A DNA stretch of 64,000 nucleotides, taken from NCBI GenBank assembly GCA_013407085.1, contig JACCGJ010013232.1, forward strand, positions 1 through 64,000, written 5' to 3'. Under the pieces are notes generated by a model. That model ran no database searches. It was not told where the DNA came from and saw only the letters and a program-made list of their open reading frames with translations. Position 1 is the first letter of the stretch; each line of letters begins with the position of its first letter. This DNA is from Atriophallophorus winterbourni (taxonomy: Eukaryota > Platyhelminthes > Trematoda > Plagiorchiida > Microphallidae). Both the position numbers and the translations under genes were made by a program. Positions 10,867 through 22,164 of this stretch are shown in pieces.

Positions 10867-11042
10867 TTGTTCTATTTAGATTTCTATTGTTCTTTTTCAC
10901 CATGCCTGCGCCTGATAATGATTATGTTCGTAATGCAAGTGCATTGTACGTGTCTGTTTCTGTGATAATTGTTCGCAGAAATCACGTGAACTTTTGGTAT
11001 TGATTAAATTTTTGAACATCAAGGACGATGGTGAGATAGATC

Positions 11043-14000
11043 ATGCTGTTCTTTTTCAATATCATTTTCATTTCCCATTTCTGCCATGCAGAATACTCAC
11101 CAAACGCCAGTTTTGGCGCAGAGTTTTACTACTTTCTAAAAGGATGTCCTTCCGAAATTCACCGTTCACACACGAAAGAGGTGAATGTCGATTATCTTGC
11201 TTCTTCGGTGACACTAAAAGACGAGCTTGTGTTATCCTTGGCAAGAAGTCCCAGCATCAGGACCCCGGTGGCACTTTTCAGTGAAAAGCTCTCTATCCTA
11301 ATAACAAAATACAGTTTCCATGAACTTCGTATCGTCTCACCGAATTTATTGTCTCTGACTTTTATCGACATCGCACAACTGGATTGGATACCCACAGATG
11401 TGAATTTTCCCAAACTTCGTGTGTTAAATTTCATTGACGTCCGGTTTACCGGTAGCGTTTCGATTACGTCATTTGGCAGCACAAGTCTTGAGGTTCTCAG
11501 ATTCAAGCGGGTTAATGATGTTGATATATTTTTCAATTCAACTTCGGATTCATTTGAAAATTTGCGTGTGCTGGACGTCAGTCGAGCAACCGACAAACCC
11601 TTGCACGGTGTTTGTGATTTTCTCCGTGGTCTCTATCGGCTTGTCAAATTGGTGTTATCTGGCGAGAATTCTTGCTTGCTCAGTGTACTCAAACGTTTAA
11701 CTGAATTTCCGAACCTGAAAGTTATTCGCTTGTATCGGAATTCTCTTCGAATCCCTTCGGGTGAATTGTGTCTTCTTTTCCCCCCGAAGATTAGAGTAAG
11801 TTACCTGTTATCATAATAACAATCGTAATTATTGGTGGCAAATCTTAGTTTTGTTTGTTAAGATTCATTCATGTTTTATTAAAAGGACTTCCACTCAATT
11901 CGGACGTGTACCTGTCCAACTTTGCTAAGTCAAAACAACATGGAGTATCGTATTTCTATTCAAGCATTTATATAATGAATGGTGGTAACGAACAGATGGT
12001 TTCAGTTTAACCCACCTTTATTAGTTTCATAGCGCAAGCTTCAATAAGCATAGAAAAAGCATAACATCGATCTCGTCTATCTGGCTGTCGTACCATCATG
12101 GCATCATTAAGCTCAGGAATCTACCGCGTGTATAACGTATCCACACATTGATTCAGAAATACACGCAAATCTTATGTATCGTGTAGTGATTGGACAATAT
12201 AAAGACGAAGGGTTCATTGTGAGCTCCAAATCCACGCGTTGTTATCGCCGCTCAGTATGGTTTCGAAAGCGTTCCCAATTGTAAATAGCCACCTCGATTT
12301 CCGATCGTGTGGACGCGTCCTGTGATTCCTGCGTGGTTTAAGGTTCGTATCCGCAATGCATGACGATGCCATTTTAACATCTTCCGTTTACTCAACGTCT
12401 TGTCAATATTATAATCAAAAACCTCGTTACGGTTAAAATTTAGCTTATATGATGGTTGATTCAATGCTTACCACACTTTGAATTCAGTGGCTGTCGATCT
12501 CGGTGTTCTATTAGAAAATCACAATGGAATTCCCAATTGAGCGCTCATGAATGACCGATGTAACGTGTTGCTCACATCCACAAGATTTACACCGCAATTC
12601 GTTTTTAGTTATAGAAACAGTAATTTCGCGTTTAGTGAGTCTTAAAACAATGGCAATGGGAAATAGTCATACTTTCGAGCCACTGTCAACCACTATGTTC
12701 AAATAAAGAATCACTGCAATTCCGAAATAAGTATTCATTTTGGATAGTTTCGTTTGATATTAATATTGACCTGCTGTTTTATTGTGGAGTAACTGTGTTT
12801 ATCGGGACAACTGGGTTGTTCTTTTTTGTGATTGTTAACAATTATTCACTGTCGACCGCTACATCTTCGTCCTGTCCGTGAATTTAATAATAATTGTCTA
12901 CTCGTGAGTAGAGAGAACATTTAGAAGATGCATTGAAATGTGTTGGCCTACGTTTCAATGTACATTTACAGCGGAACTCACTTATGACGATATGCATTAG
13001 CAGTTATTCTAGATTTCCAAATGCAACTTCGGACATCTAATTAAAACTTCTTATGCTGTTTCTTAAACACAACATTACTTCAATACTTTAGGTCGTTTCC
13101 ACTCGTTATTCTCGTTTTAATTTGCCGGGATAGAAAATTATTTGTTCTAATATGCTGTTATATTTGCTTCTGATTTTCATTGTTATTGGAACAAGCATAA
13201 CGTCTTCAATAATAGTTGTTTTCGTATTTTTTGTTTTGTGGTTTAAATTTAATATTTCTGTCATCCGAAAAGGGTTTTATTTTGAGGATATGTATGTATG
13301 AGATCAAAAGCCTGAAGTCGGTCAACGTGCCGCCCAATCATAGACTGCACGGGGGCGGAGACTAAGAGGGATGGTTTCAAATTATAATTAAAAGCTTACA
13401 GTCGTCATGTAGCCTCTTTTGAAATAAAATCCTATTCGCCCGAACTTCATGTATCTGATTATAATTGTTCATTAACTCGACTGCATATATACATAAATTC
13501 TTCAACGGTTTCAACTGAGCGATTGTCGGCGTCTCGTCTTTAAGCTGGTTACGTGATCAATGCAGATTATTCCGAAGCGATCGGCTTGTGAACTTCACCG
13601 CATCGCTTATGTCAAAAGCGCACCCTAAGACCCAACCACGACATGGGCACTGGCGAACCAAATATCACTGCTGGTGAACTTTAAGACCTGAACGCTTCAA
13701 CAGGATCCAGACTGCTAGTGACTTCCAGCTTGATAAAGGATGGTCTGCAAATCACTATTGACGCTCAGTAAACACTCAATGGCAGGTATTGCGTTCATGG
13801 GCTATAAATTTTCCTTTTGTTATTTAAACTAATGTTCGAAGCAGGTCCATGCGTTATTTTTCCTATCACTACCTCTAAAACAGCATGCGCTTCATGCATG
13901 CTAAATAAAAGTTGTAAGCACGATACCAAATATTCCTAACTTAACAGTACAGGCTATTCTTTTTGAACTATGCTTCGCGGTTGATATTTCTCATTTTTAT

Positions 14001-17000
14001 GTTAAATTAGCTACGAAATTATCTATTGTGTCATTAAAATAAATACTATACTGATTTTCGACTTGGTTTCCGTGTGTACTTCTAACAACCCTTATTTTTT
14101 TCTAGAAACAATCATTTTTCCCGATGTGATAATTTTTAGGCACTACGCTTCATGTGGGATAGTGAGATCGCAGACACGCGTCGGTTCACATGTTACAAAG
14201 AACTTCAGTCTCTGGAATTGCTTGTGGACGTGCGCAAGCCTCGCTTGCTAATGTCATCCACCGTGAGCTTCAGTGTGTTCGGAATCGGTGAACCCGGCTC
14301 ACCGGGTGCCATTCAATTCGGTGATCTCAACTCGGTCAAAGTGCTACGATTGCGCAACGTGCTCACCAACGCAACCAAGGTCCCATCTGCCCCGAACGCA
14401 GTCATATTGCATTTCAACGGGAACGGGTTTCACTTTGCAAACGGGGTCTCGGCGTTTGGTGATCATGCCATGGTTCGAATCCTTGACTTGTCCAACAATC
14501 CCATAAATTTCATACCGGCAAATGCATTCCGTGCGGTTCCACAACTCAGCGTGTTGATATTACAAAACACGGACATTGCTGTATTTTCCGATGCTGCTTT
14601 CTGTGGATTACTTTGGCCCCGGATGATTGTCTTCGATCATTCTACGCCTGAGACTATTCGTTTCAGTGATCCGGTACAGGGTGGAGAAATAGCCAATAAT
14701 TCGGTGGCATGCTTGATTCACAGTGGACTGGAGAATCATATCGTAATCACAGCAACCAAGTGTACCTGCTCCATGGTAAGCTTTAGGAATGTTTCTCTTT
14801 GAGCAGTAACAACATCGATAATTCTCGGAACCAGCCTTAAACCCAACCCAGTGTTGTATTTATTTTTCTATATCTTATCGCTCACCCCTCGCGACCGTTT
14901 TGTTGTTGCTGCTCTTACTGGGTAAACAAGACTGATCAGAAAATGTGCTGTTAGACTTTCATTGAGCACGACTGTTATATTCAATCCTAACACTCAATAA
15001 CAAAACCAACACAGTATATTTTTAAACGCACTAATTGAGTGTTCTCGTGTCATCTAATCAATCTATGAATCAGATTTATCAGCTTTTGTGATTTGGCCCC
15101 GTATAGTTGTTAGTGGTTATATGCAAAACTTTTCATTCGGGGAAGTATTTGTGTCATGCACTGGAAAAGAGCCGCCTCACATATGTTGACCACTTCAACG
15201 TGCAATCGATAGATTTATGCCCTACTAACTTTGTGTGAACTCTCGTTTGTTTTCCATCTTACTTACGCGCCGGAACATCGTTGTGTTAATTGATATGCAT
15301 GCTATTTACAGCTATAACCAAGCCAATCCTATGTTTGATCCTTGTTGCGTGCATCTGTTTGTCTTTTCTGCTCTACCAGTCACATATAGTATCTATTCCT
15401 TACATGCGGATAATATCACATAATTATTTTCTGTTCATTCGTGATTTTTTCTAACATTTGTGGCTAATGCCAAGGACGCCAATTAAAAGATTGGAGAGCC
15501 TGACGAGTTACGCCAACTCTTAGCAAGACCTGATTTCTCTGAATCGCTGTTTTCACCCATTAACGGGAAATTACCGCAAAAAGTTACTTAGTCATTTGCG
15601 GCAAACACTACTCGTTGACCAGAAGATCAATGAGTTCTAAAATCCAGTAAAATCTCTCAGTTGCGATTGCTTTCATCATCCACAAGGTTTAATTGATATT
15701 AGGTTACAAGCTGTCACATGAGAAGATTTGACTTCGCAGAGTGACTCCAGCATAATCACCGTGGTAAAATACCTGTACCTGCGAGCTTGTCTAATACACG
15801 GCACTGGTTTGCATAGAATATGGGCCACTGTGTTTCATTCGCTACTGACCTTGCTGGTATATTTTAGCTTCTCTTATATTTACCTCCGCAAAATACACGG
15901 GAGTGAAATCGTGCAATACTTCTGTGCTGTGCGGCTAACATTGTGCTCATCTGATTGTTCGCCGATAATGGGCTGCATGCTGAAACACGCTGGAGTCTCA
16001 CTACCATCTTTATTTCTATTTTCTTTCTGTCTAGGCCTGAGCAACCTGACTGTATATTAGCCCACATCCAGGCTCTAACTGTGAGGCACTTTGCCTGGAT
16101 CAGGCTTGTGCTTTCATACATACATACCTCCACAATCTATCTATCATTCGCCATGATATTTCATCTACATCGATCGTAAACGCTCGTGCTTGCGTGCGAT
16201 AAAACCGTGACAAAACAATAACCCATCGAATAGACGAGATGACTTGCAAAGCTAAAGAATTGATATGAAAGTCAGCACCAGCACACCGGGGAGCAGTATT
16301 AAAGCATAAATTTAATCACGTTTTGTGGGAAATTTTGTGATTCCTCGCTTCTTGTTTTGCTGCTGTATTTTATTTTTTCTCGTGTTTTTCCTAGGCATCG
16401 TTCAACTTGCTTTCTCTGGAAACTCGTGAACGGAGTTTGGTTTCGCGTATTGCCTGCCGAGACGATTCAAAGCGGGATTATTTCGAGTTTATTGAAACTT
16501 GTGATCATCAAGGTGTCATTCTCAAGTTGAGCGGGTCGAGCGATATCCGTAGCTGCTCGCAGTCAAGTCTGTTTTTGTGCCTGTTGTTCTTCTGGATTAT
16601 ATCTGTAGGGATCTGTTGGACCCCGCCACTTGTGTGTTACCTCCGTTATCAAAAGTATGACTCTTTTGTGTAAACAGATTATGCATTTCGCATTTATATG
16701 GCATCCTTCTCGTTTAATTCAGATTGTAGTACACTTATCGGTCAGCTGAACTTCAAGGATTTATGGTTCAAAAAGCAAACACTTTACAAGCCGACGGGAT
16801 TACGCTGTGAATGGCAATGTGAAAAATCATAATTTTTGTAACGAGTAGAGTATGGCAAATATAGTGATCACGAGTGTTGTTCATGAGCCTATGTGGTTGC
16901 AATTTCACTTTAAATATCGCCATTCACGGACAGTCCACAACATGTTGGGGGGGAAATTCCAGAAAAATATACCACTTACAGCAAAAATGGTGCCGGCAAA

Positions 17001-19747
17001 TAATACGTGAAATTCGGATGTAGAGGGACATGGTACGTCCGCGTGTCACGTGGATGTCCTTCGATAATTTTATAGGTAAGACGAATATCGTGTCATATCA
17101 TCCTTCGGGTGAAGTCACGATGAACTTGATCTGATGTTAAGTGCAAACAGACTGCGCTAAGCTGCCATGACCTCCGAGAGACTGTGGTGATATGCTCTTC
17201 TTGTTAGGGCATGAGGCTGATGGATAATTTTCCCACGTTACAACCTGAATCTGGACGTTTATTCTATACTGGAACACATCTCCTACTGTTCTGCTCTAGC
17301 CTAGCTATAATTTTCCATTTCATATTGCCATGCACTACAGTTTGGCGACCGAATTCGGTTGGATAATCTGTAAGCCTGATTTAACCCCTTTGTTAATCGA
17401 TTGGAATATGTTTGGGACCGATCATATATTCATAATGCAAAGAAATTTGAGTGGATCGGTGAGAGCAGTTTTGGGTAACGTTTCACTTCTGGCACAGAAG
17501 TTTCGTCAGACCAAGGGTGATAGTGATTAAGCAGTAGTCAACCCCCCACCACTGATTTGACCTTACCTCTAAACAGCCTATAGTACGCCTACGTTGTGTC
17601 ACGCCTCGTTGGAATGACCAGGATCAGTGGTCGATTTTCCTACTAGTGTGTATCCACATAGTGAACACGTTCAAGGTCAGTTGGAACAGCGGCCCACATG
17701 CGTAAAAGAACATAACTAACGGGGTTAAGGTAAAGCTATTTTTGAAGAAAAGCAAATCTAATTAACTAGTAGGTATAAGGTGAATAACAACTATTTACCT
17801 TCACTTCAGTGCCGAGCGCCAGATTGTGGAGATTTGTGCCCCATCCACCTTATTGACGTGTCATGGCAATTTCGCCCACCTCCCCGTGTAGACGTTCGCT
17901 ATACGGTTTAATACCGTGTCTCAATACTTCCACATTGTCTAGATCGACGCTGTGGCCCGTATCTAAAACGTGCTCCGCCAAGGCGGAATCACGAATAAGG
18001 GATTGATATTCCCCTTTATTGTTGTTAACTTCGTACTGTGTCCCGTATTTAAACGTTTATGCAAACATTCATTGCTTTGTCTCACGCCGTTGACAATTCA
18101 TTGATTTGTATTCAAGTCGGTGGTTCTTATTTATTTGTGGGCCCCGCATGAAACGATAGTATTTTGTTTGATTTAAGTCTAAATTGTTTAACGTAACCAA
18201 ACTAGAACCTACCGATTTTTTACATCTTTGCGAATAGCGCGCACGGCTCGTTTGTTGACTAATTAGTGTTATTACTACATATAATTCGTATGAATTGGAA
18301 TGCAGCGAGATCACGGCCATAGTTCGTGTTTAGTTATTTTTGGGCCTGGCATCCTGATAGTATCTTATCCCACGAGCAGCTTATGACAGTGCGTCCCTGC
18401 CTGGCTCCAGTATTGTGACTTTATTCACAGTTTATTTAAATGCGACGCACTGAAAACGCGAAACATTCGTGGGCACTTTAGGTGTATCATGTTGCGTTTG
18501 ATCTCCCTGGAAGCGAACTTTTCCGCTTGCACCGCTTTGCAATGCCGATAAAGCTCCTAATTATTAGTCAATTTGAATGTTATTGACCTTTTTACCCAGT
18601 GGCGAAGATCCTGTTGCTCCATATTCTTTTTTCCATACTCGGTGTAAAATGACTACTGGCAATATTGGGGATAATAACGACACTCATGTGCGAAACCGGA
18701 TGCTATCATATTACTCTTATTGTTTAGATTTGCTGAACTTGCCTATATGCACAGGCATGGCCTAAAAAAAGAATACCTACACACTCAGTAACTTGCCAAC
18801 TATTTTGCCAACCACCAGTATGAGACACTTCGATGCAGAATACGTGAATAAGTTTTGACGAATGTATTTCTTTTAACTCTTCAAAATACCAAACCTATTT
18901 TTGTTTTACTTTTCATAGAGGGAATAGAAGACGGTTGCTTGACACACAATTGACAGCTCACCGAGAAGCGGTATTCATTATCTGTCCAACGCATGCGAGA
19001 ACTTGGTGCAAACGGATTGTTGTGCCGTGCATTCAAGCCGATCTATTTACACATTGGCAACCGACCCTACGACAAGCCTTTCGCGGTGAACGCGTGAGTT
19101 CGGTGAAATCACGGCAGCTGTCCTCAAGGATGCCCGTATGCTCAAGCTCATCTTCGTGTTATTCTTCCACTTCTCATCCGTCCGCATCCACGGTTGATGC
19201 TATCCAACCTGTGTATCATGGTCCTCGAGGTCCCTGGGCTTGGTGTCCACTGTTCCAGTGTGTATTAGCTCCACCCACCCGCCATCGTTTGGGATTGCTG
19301 CTAGAAGCCAGTCGGGTGTTGATCATCTTTCCAAGTTACAGCCTGTTAACTGAACCCGCTTGTAGAGCTCAACTCAGACTCGTCTATCAAATGTGCCGAC
19401 TGGACATCATACCTCCACCGGGTATACTTGTGTGGCCAACAACAAAAAAGTTTGCCACTCTCTCGCCGGATTATCGCTCGGTGAACAAAATGAAAAGTAT
19501 TTGTGATCATAAAAAATATTATCCGGCATTGTTATTCAACAAATTTCGTAACGACTCCAACGCTACCACGGAAGCTGGGCGCATCAAGGCCAACGTTCCC
19601 AGTGTGGATGAGACCAAATCAATACTTAAATATCTCGCCACTCAGAACGGATGTTGTGTGCAATGGTCGAATTCGAGGACCGTGCTACAAAATCTACAAC
19701 CGTTTGTATGGCACTTTAACAATAGGTCGCAAATCCCTTTATATTAG
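11043..19747 (+). CDS. Toll-like receptor (LRR ectodomain, transmembrane segment, degenerate TIR), four exons
   Basis: Exons 11043-11795, 14140-14775, 16395-16654 and 18919-19747 have GT/AG borders and matching phases (0, 0, 2). They give 825 residues and stop at 19745-19747. Residues 1-16 form a possible signal peptide ending FCHA. Leucine-rich repeats follow; the clearest is VRILDLSNNPINFIPANAF at about 363-381, then a cysteine motif (CTCSM...IACRD) resembling an LRR C-terminal cap. A hydrophobic span lies at about 520-545. Residues 565-825 read as a TIR domain: box 1 as EAVFIIC, an SR-VLIIFPSYSL strand at about 681-690, and W/F residues near the end. The usual RDxxPG loop is replaced by a VLAPPT-like sequence, and a serine-rich insert lies at about 618-640. 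Toll receptors signal through TIR contacts at the membrane. An alternative start exists: CAG at 11089-11091 is a good splice acceptor, so exon 1 could begin there. Confidence 0.7.
11796..14139. other. Toll receptor intron 1
   Basis: Begins GTAAGT and ends TTTTTAG. Apart from a partial SINE-like copy at about 13283-13372 (minus strand) it is AT-rich with no recognisable feature. Confidence 0.6.
13283..13372 (-). repeat. SINE-like repeat, partial copy
   Basis: Contains GTATGTATGAGATCAAAAGCC and CGTGCCGCCC...CATAGACTGCAC, matching the tail-proximal end of the SINE family. It lies inside Toll intron 1. Confidence 0.45.
14776..16394. other. Toll receptor intron 2
   Basis: Begins GTAAGC and ends TTTTCCTAG. 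It holds a near full-length SINE copy at 15895-16135; the rest is unassigned. Confidence 0.6.
15895..16135 (+). repeat. SINE-like repeat, near full-length copy
   Basis: Same family and strand as 3240-3480, with a (CATA)n tail at about 16115-16128. Located in Toll intron 2. Confidence 0.6.
16730..17130 (-). pseudogene. LINE 3'-end fragment
   Basis: Homologous to 60990-61410 over about 400 bp. The minus strand gives weak CR1/Jockey-type C-terminal signals: a TRG-like block, then FxxxPPxxLWTVxxWRxLK in place of the usual FFxxRVVxxWNxLP. Full of stops. Lies in Toll intron 3. Confidence 0.45.
17395..18490 (-). mobile_element. Penelope-like element fragment with SINE piece (composite)
   Basis: Reading leftwards, this has a SINE piece (18340-18430), a fragment of GIY-YIG coding sequence (about 18020-17820) and a PLE terminal repeat with a hammerhead (17520-17395). 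The junctions match those of 30955-32130, but about 190 bp of the nuclease region (18022-18210) is replaced by unrelated sequence. Non-coding relic inside Toll intron 3. Confidence 0.65.
17473..17520 (-). ncRNA. Hammerhead ribozyme motif in PLE terminal repeat
   Basis: On the minus strand CTGACGA (17509-17503) is followed by a stem II with CTTCTG/CAGAAG arms and then GAAACGTT (17484-17477). All conserved core bases are present. Helix III is reduced to the self-complementary ACGT, and the expected cut follows GTT. Flanking GGT/ACC gives a short helix I. Confidence 0.6.
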
Positions 19748-20724
19748 CAGTCTTCACATTCAGACGATGCCATGTATAGACATGCTTTTATGTATCATAT
19801 TGTACATAAACTGTACATTGACAAAGTGCCATTGCAGTCGGTTTGCAACGATTCGCCCTTCTGGTTTGTTCAATTGGTTTTCAAAATAGAGATAAAATAG
19901 TAGGGACACACTAACCTATCTCGTAACTAAATTCTGCTCATTTGATTCTGCACACACACGCCAGGTATAAAATCACGCAGTTATGCCAGTGATAGTTTAC
20001 TTAAGATTGACCAAGAATTATTGATTGTAAATTAGCAGCTGTTATGAAGCAAGTTGCCGTTGACCATTCATGCTGTAAAGCATTCACGGTGCAGGTCAAG
20101 GCACTGGTGATTGTGGGACCTGGGCATATGGCAACTTATCTATCGCCCTTGATGTTCAGTGATGCGTCCGCATACAGTCTGGTGCGTGCTTGCTTCATTT
20201 GAATGCCAAATGAATAATGATTTTTTAGCGCAAGGGGTCTCGAGTAGGAGAGCTGTATCTATACGTTTGTCTCAGAATTCCGAAAGGATAGTAAGCACCA
20301 AGTCATTGTTTCGCAATGTTCTCAGACCAAGTGAGTATTAATTATATATGTTGGGTCCACAGCTTGCTAAAACGTTCCAATACTGCTTTGTTATGTTTTG
20401 CGCGTCCTTTAAATCGGTCGTGCTTAAAATTAATCTTTCCACACATTTTTCTAACATCAAGTAGCCTTTTTATCTTGTAATATGTTTCTATATACACCAA
20501 GGATATTCTACGTCCTGCACGCTTTAAATTCGATGCACTTTTTATATTGTGGAACGGAGTTTCTGCTTCGCCGGTTGGAGAAATTTCAAATGAATACTGA
20601 AAAAGCACGATCAGAAAAAATCTTGCAGGCTGAAATTTTGTCGATTACCATCACAACGTTTGATGTCACTGGTAGACGAATTCAAAACTGTTTCGGATTT
20701 GAAAATTTGACTGGCAATCCAAAG
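19748..20724. other. Region downstream of the Toll receptor
   Basis: Presumed 3' UTR followed by AT-rich sequence. No canonical AATAAA was identified close to the stop. Short open frames here are not supported. Confidence 0.3.
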
Positions 20725-20960
20725 TTTTCCATCCAAGACAGGTCTTCAGTTCCATAGCTTGTTCCATTTTCCATAAGATAGAACACCTGTGCAGCGACGA
20801 AAGAGAGCGAAAACAGGCGCACCGTGGAGCGAGCCAAAGGCTCATAGACCACGGTTATCCGAAAAGTTTTGTGAAACGCCAATTGATGAAGGTAAAATAC
20901 CCGTCAGAAAAATCGGAGAAAAAAGACGAGATAAAATTTGTATATCGTGTGTAAAATGCA
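20725..20960 (+). pseudogene. Penelope-like element coding fragment
   Basis: Homologous to the minus-strand stretch near 56945-56720. Frames alternate to give ACSIFHKIEHLCSDERERKQAH and LIDHGYPKSFVKRQLMKVKY, the linker between the PLE reverse transcriptase and GIY-YIG domains. Frameshifted and truncated at both ends. Confidence 0.6.
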
Positions 20961-21179
20961 CAAAACGGTTGTGGCGTTTTCTTAGCTCTGATGAGTTTTT
21001 GCCTTCAGTATTTTTCCGGATGGCCGGTTAAGCCAATTATTCAGTTCATCAAGAGTAGGAGGAGTATTGAAATTTTCTATTGTTGATAATCGCTAGACTG
21101 TTTTAATTGTATGTAGGAAACCTTGCTTATTTCTCTCAAGTATTCGGTTGCGCACGAACCAGCACTTTGCTGGGCCTCA

Positions 21180-21290
21180 CTCCCACTCATGTTGGTGCTG
21201 GGGACGCCGCTTTGTAACTAAATTCCCAAGACTCTTCATTGAAGCCGAACCATCCTCCAGGAGGAGATAGTCGCACGAAAGTAAAGGAAG
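21180..21290 (+). repeat. Retroposon family 3' end
   Basis: About 100 bp with GGTGCTGGGGACGCCGC and GGAGGAGATAGTCGCAC followed by an AAAGT-type tail. It is the severely 5'-truncated form of the 4330-4885 family. Confidence 0.6.
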
Positions 21291-21733
21291 GGCAGAACAC
21301 TAGGAGCGCTGATCATTTCTGTTTGATGATACCAGTCATTATGTAAGATTTTCTCTGGTCGACTCTGAAAGTTTCCTCGAATTGAAGAGCAAGATGAGCT
21401 CCGTATAAAATACTGATATCAGTCCTTGGTTTTCTATTTACTTTCGCTGGGTAAAATCTAGTCTGGTGCAGCTTTGATTGGTCTGTGTCACTGTGTGCCA
21501 TCGATATGAGCTTTATGTGGTATCGTATTGATTCTAGCAACCCTGGCGCGAATAAGATCTAGCTGATTCTAGAATTTTTAACGAGGTTGCTTCCAAGAGT
21601 CTTTATGCTATGATTACGTTTGGAAGATGTTACTAGCACAGAGATTAAACTTTGTTCAGAGTCGTGGGGTGTTTTGTGACGGAAAAGCATGCAAATGAAT
21701 ATTTTGTTTGTTCAGAGTACTTTTATGTTTTTG

Positions 21734-21773
21734 TTTAAAGTCGGATTTTTTAATAAGTAGTATATGACGTTCG
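21734..21773 (+). repeat. 40-bp repeat flanking the hAT insertion (left copy)
   Basis: Nearly identical (about four differences) to 27736-27775 in the same orientation. The shared core is TTTTTTAATAAGTAGTATATG. The left copy adjoins a hammerhead motif and the right copy does not. Both lie outside the hAT target duplication, so the hAT landed among existing copies of this repeat. Confidence 0.6.
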
Positions 21774-21788
21774 AAAAGCAAGACGGAA

Positions 21789-21831
21789 GCACACGACCGG
21801 TTTCGCGGTTATTGCCGCTCATCAGGTATGC
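21789..21831 (-). ncRNA. Hammerhead ribozyme, type I, well paired
   Basis: On the minus strand: helix I 5' arm GCATAC (21831-21826), CTGATGA (21825-21819), stem II GCGG/CCGC around a CAATAA loop (21818-21805), GAAA (21804-21801), CCGGTC (21800-21795), helix I 3' arm GTGTGC (21794-21789). Helix I pairs over 6 bp with one G-U. Helix III is the self-complementary ACCGGT. The expected cut follows GTC at 21795. Every invariant core base is present. The context is the 40-bp repeat family, probably a second PLE-type terminal repeat. Confidence 0.75.
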
Positions 21832-22164
21832 GTATTCGTGACCTGACATTCGAACGCCGTTCTGACTTTGTGCTAAACCCATTTATTTGCGAATTCGAGG
21901 ATAAATCCTCATTTGCAAATTGAAATTTAGCTTTTATGTGGGGACTAATCTAAGTCCCTCAGTTGGTGCAATGTAGCACTGGTAACTGTTTGGAACAGAC
22001 AATAACGAATGTCACTTTTTTGGAGCGAAGCGAATTTTCGAATTGCCCTAACTGTCCTTCGCGATGGCGAATAGTATCAAAGCGAATATCCGAAGTGCAC
22101 TTCGCAATGGCGAAGCGAAGCTTCGCACTTCGCCATAACGAATGTTAGCGAATAATCTTCGCTC

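Noticed and set aside
11192..11596. A 134-codon minus-strand open frame
   Set aside because: It is antisense to Toll exon 1, which has coherent splicing and LRR features.
15864..16133. SGCxGLDR-type peptide shared by several minus-strand frames
   Set aside because: The similarity follows from the SINE-like repeat itself; frames are not conserved over its length.
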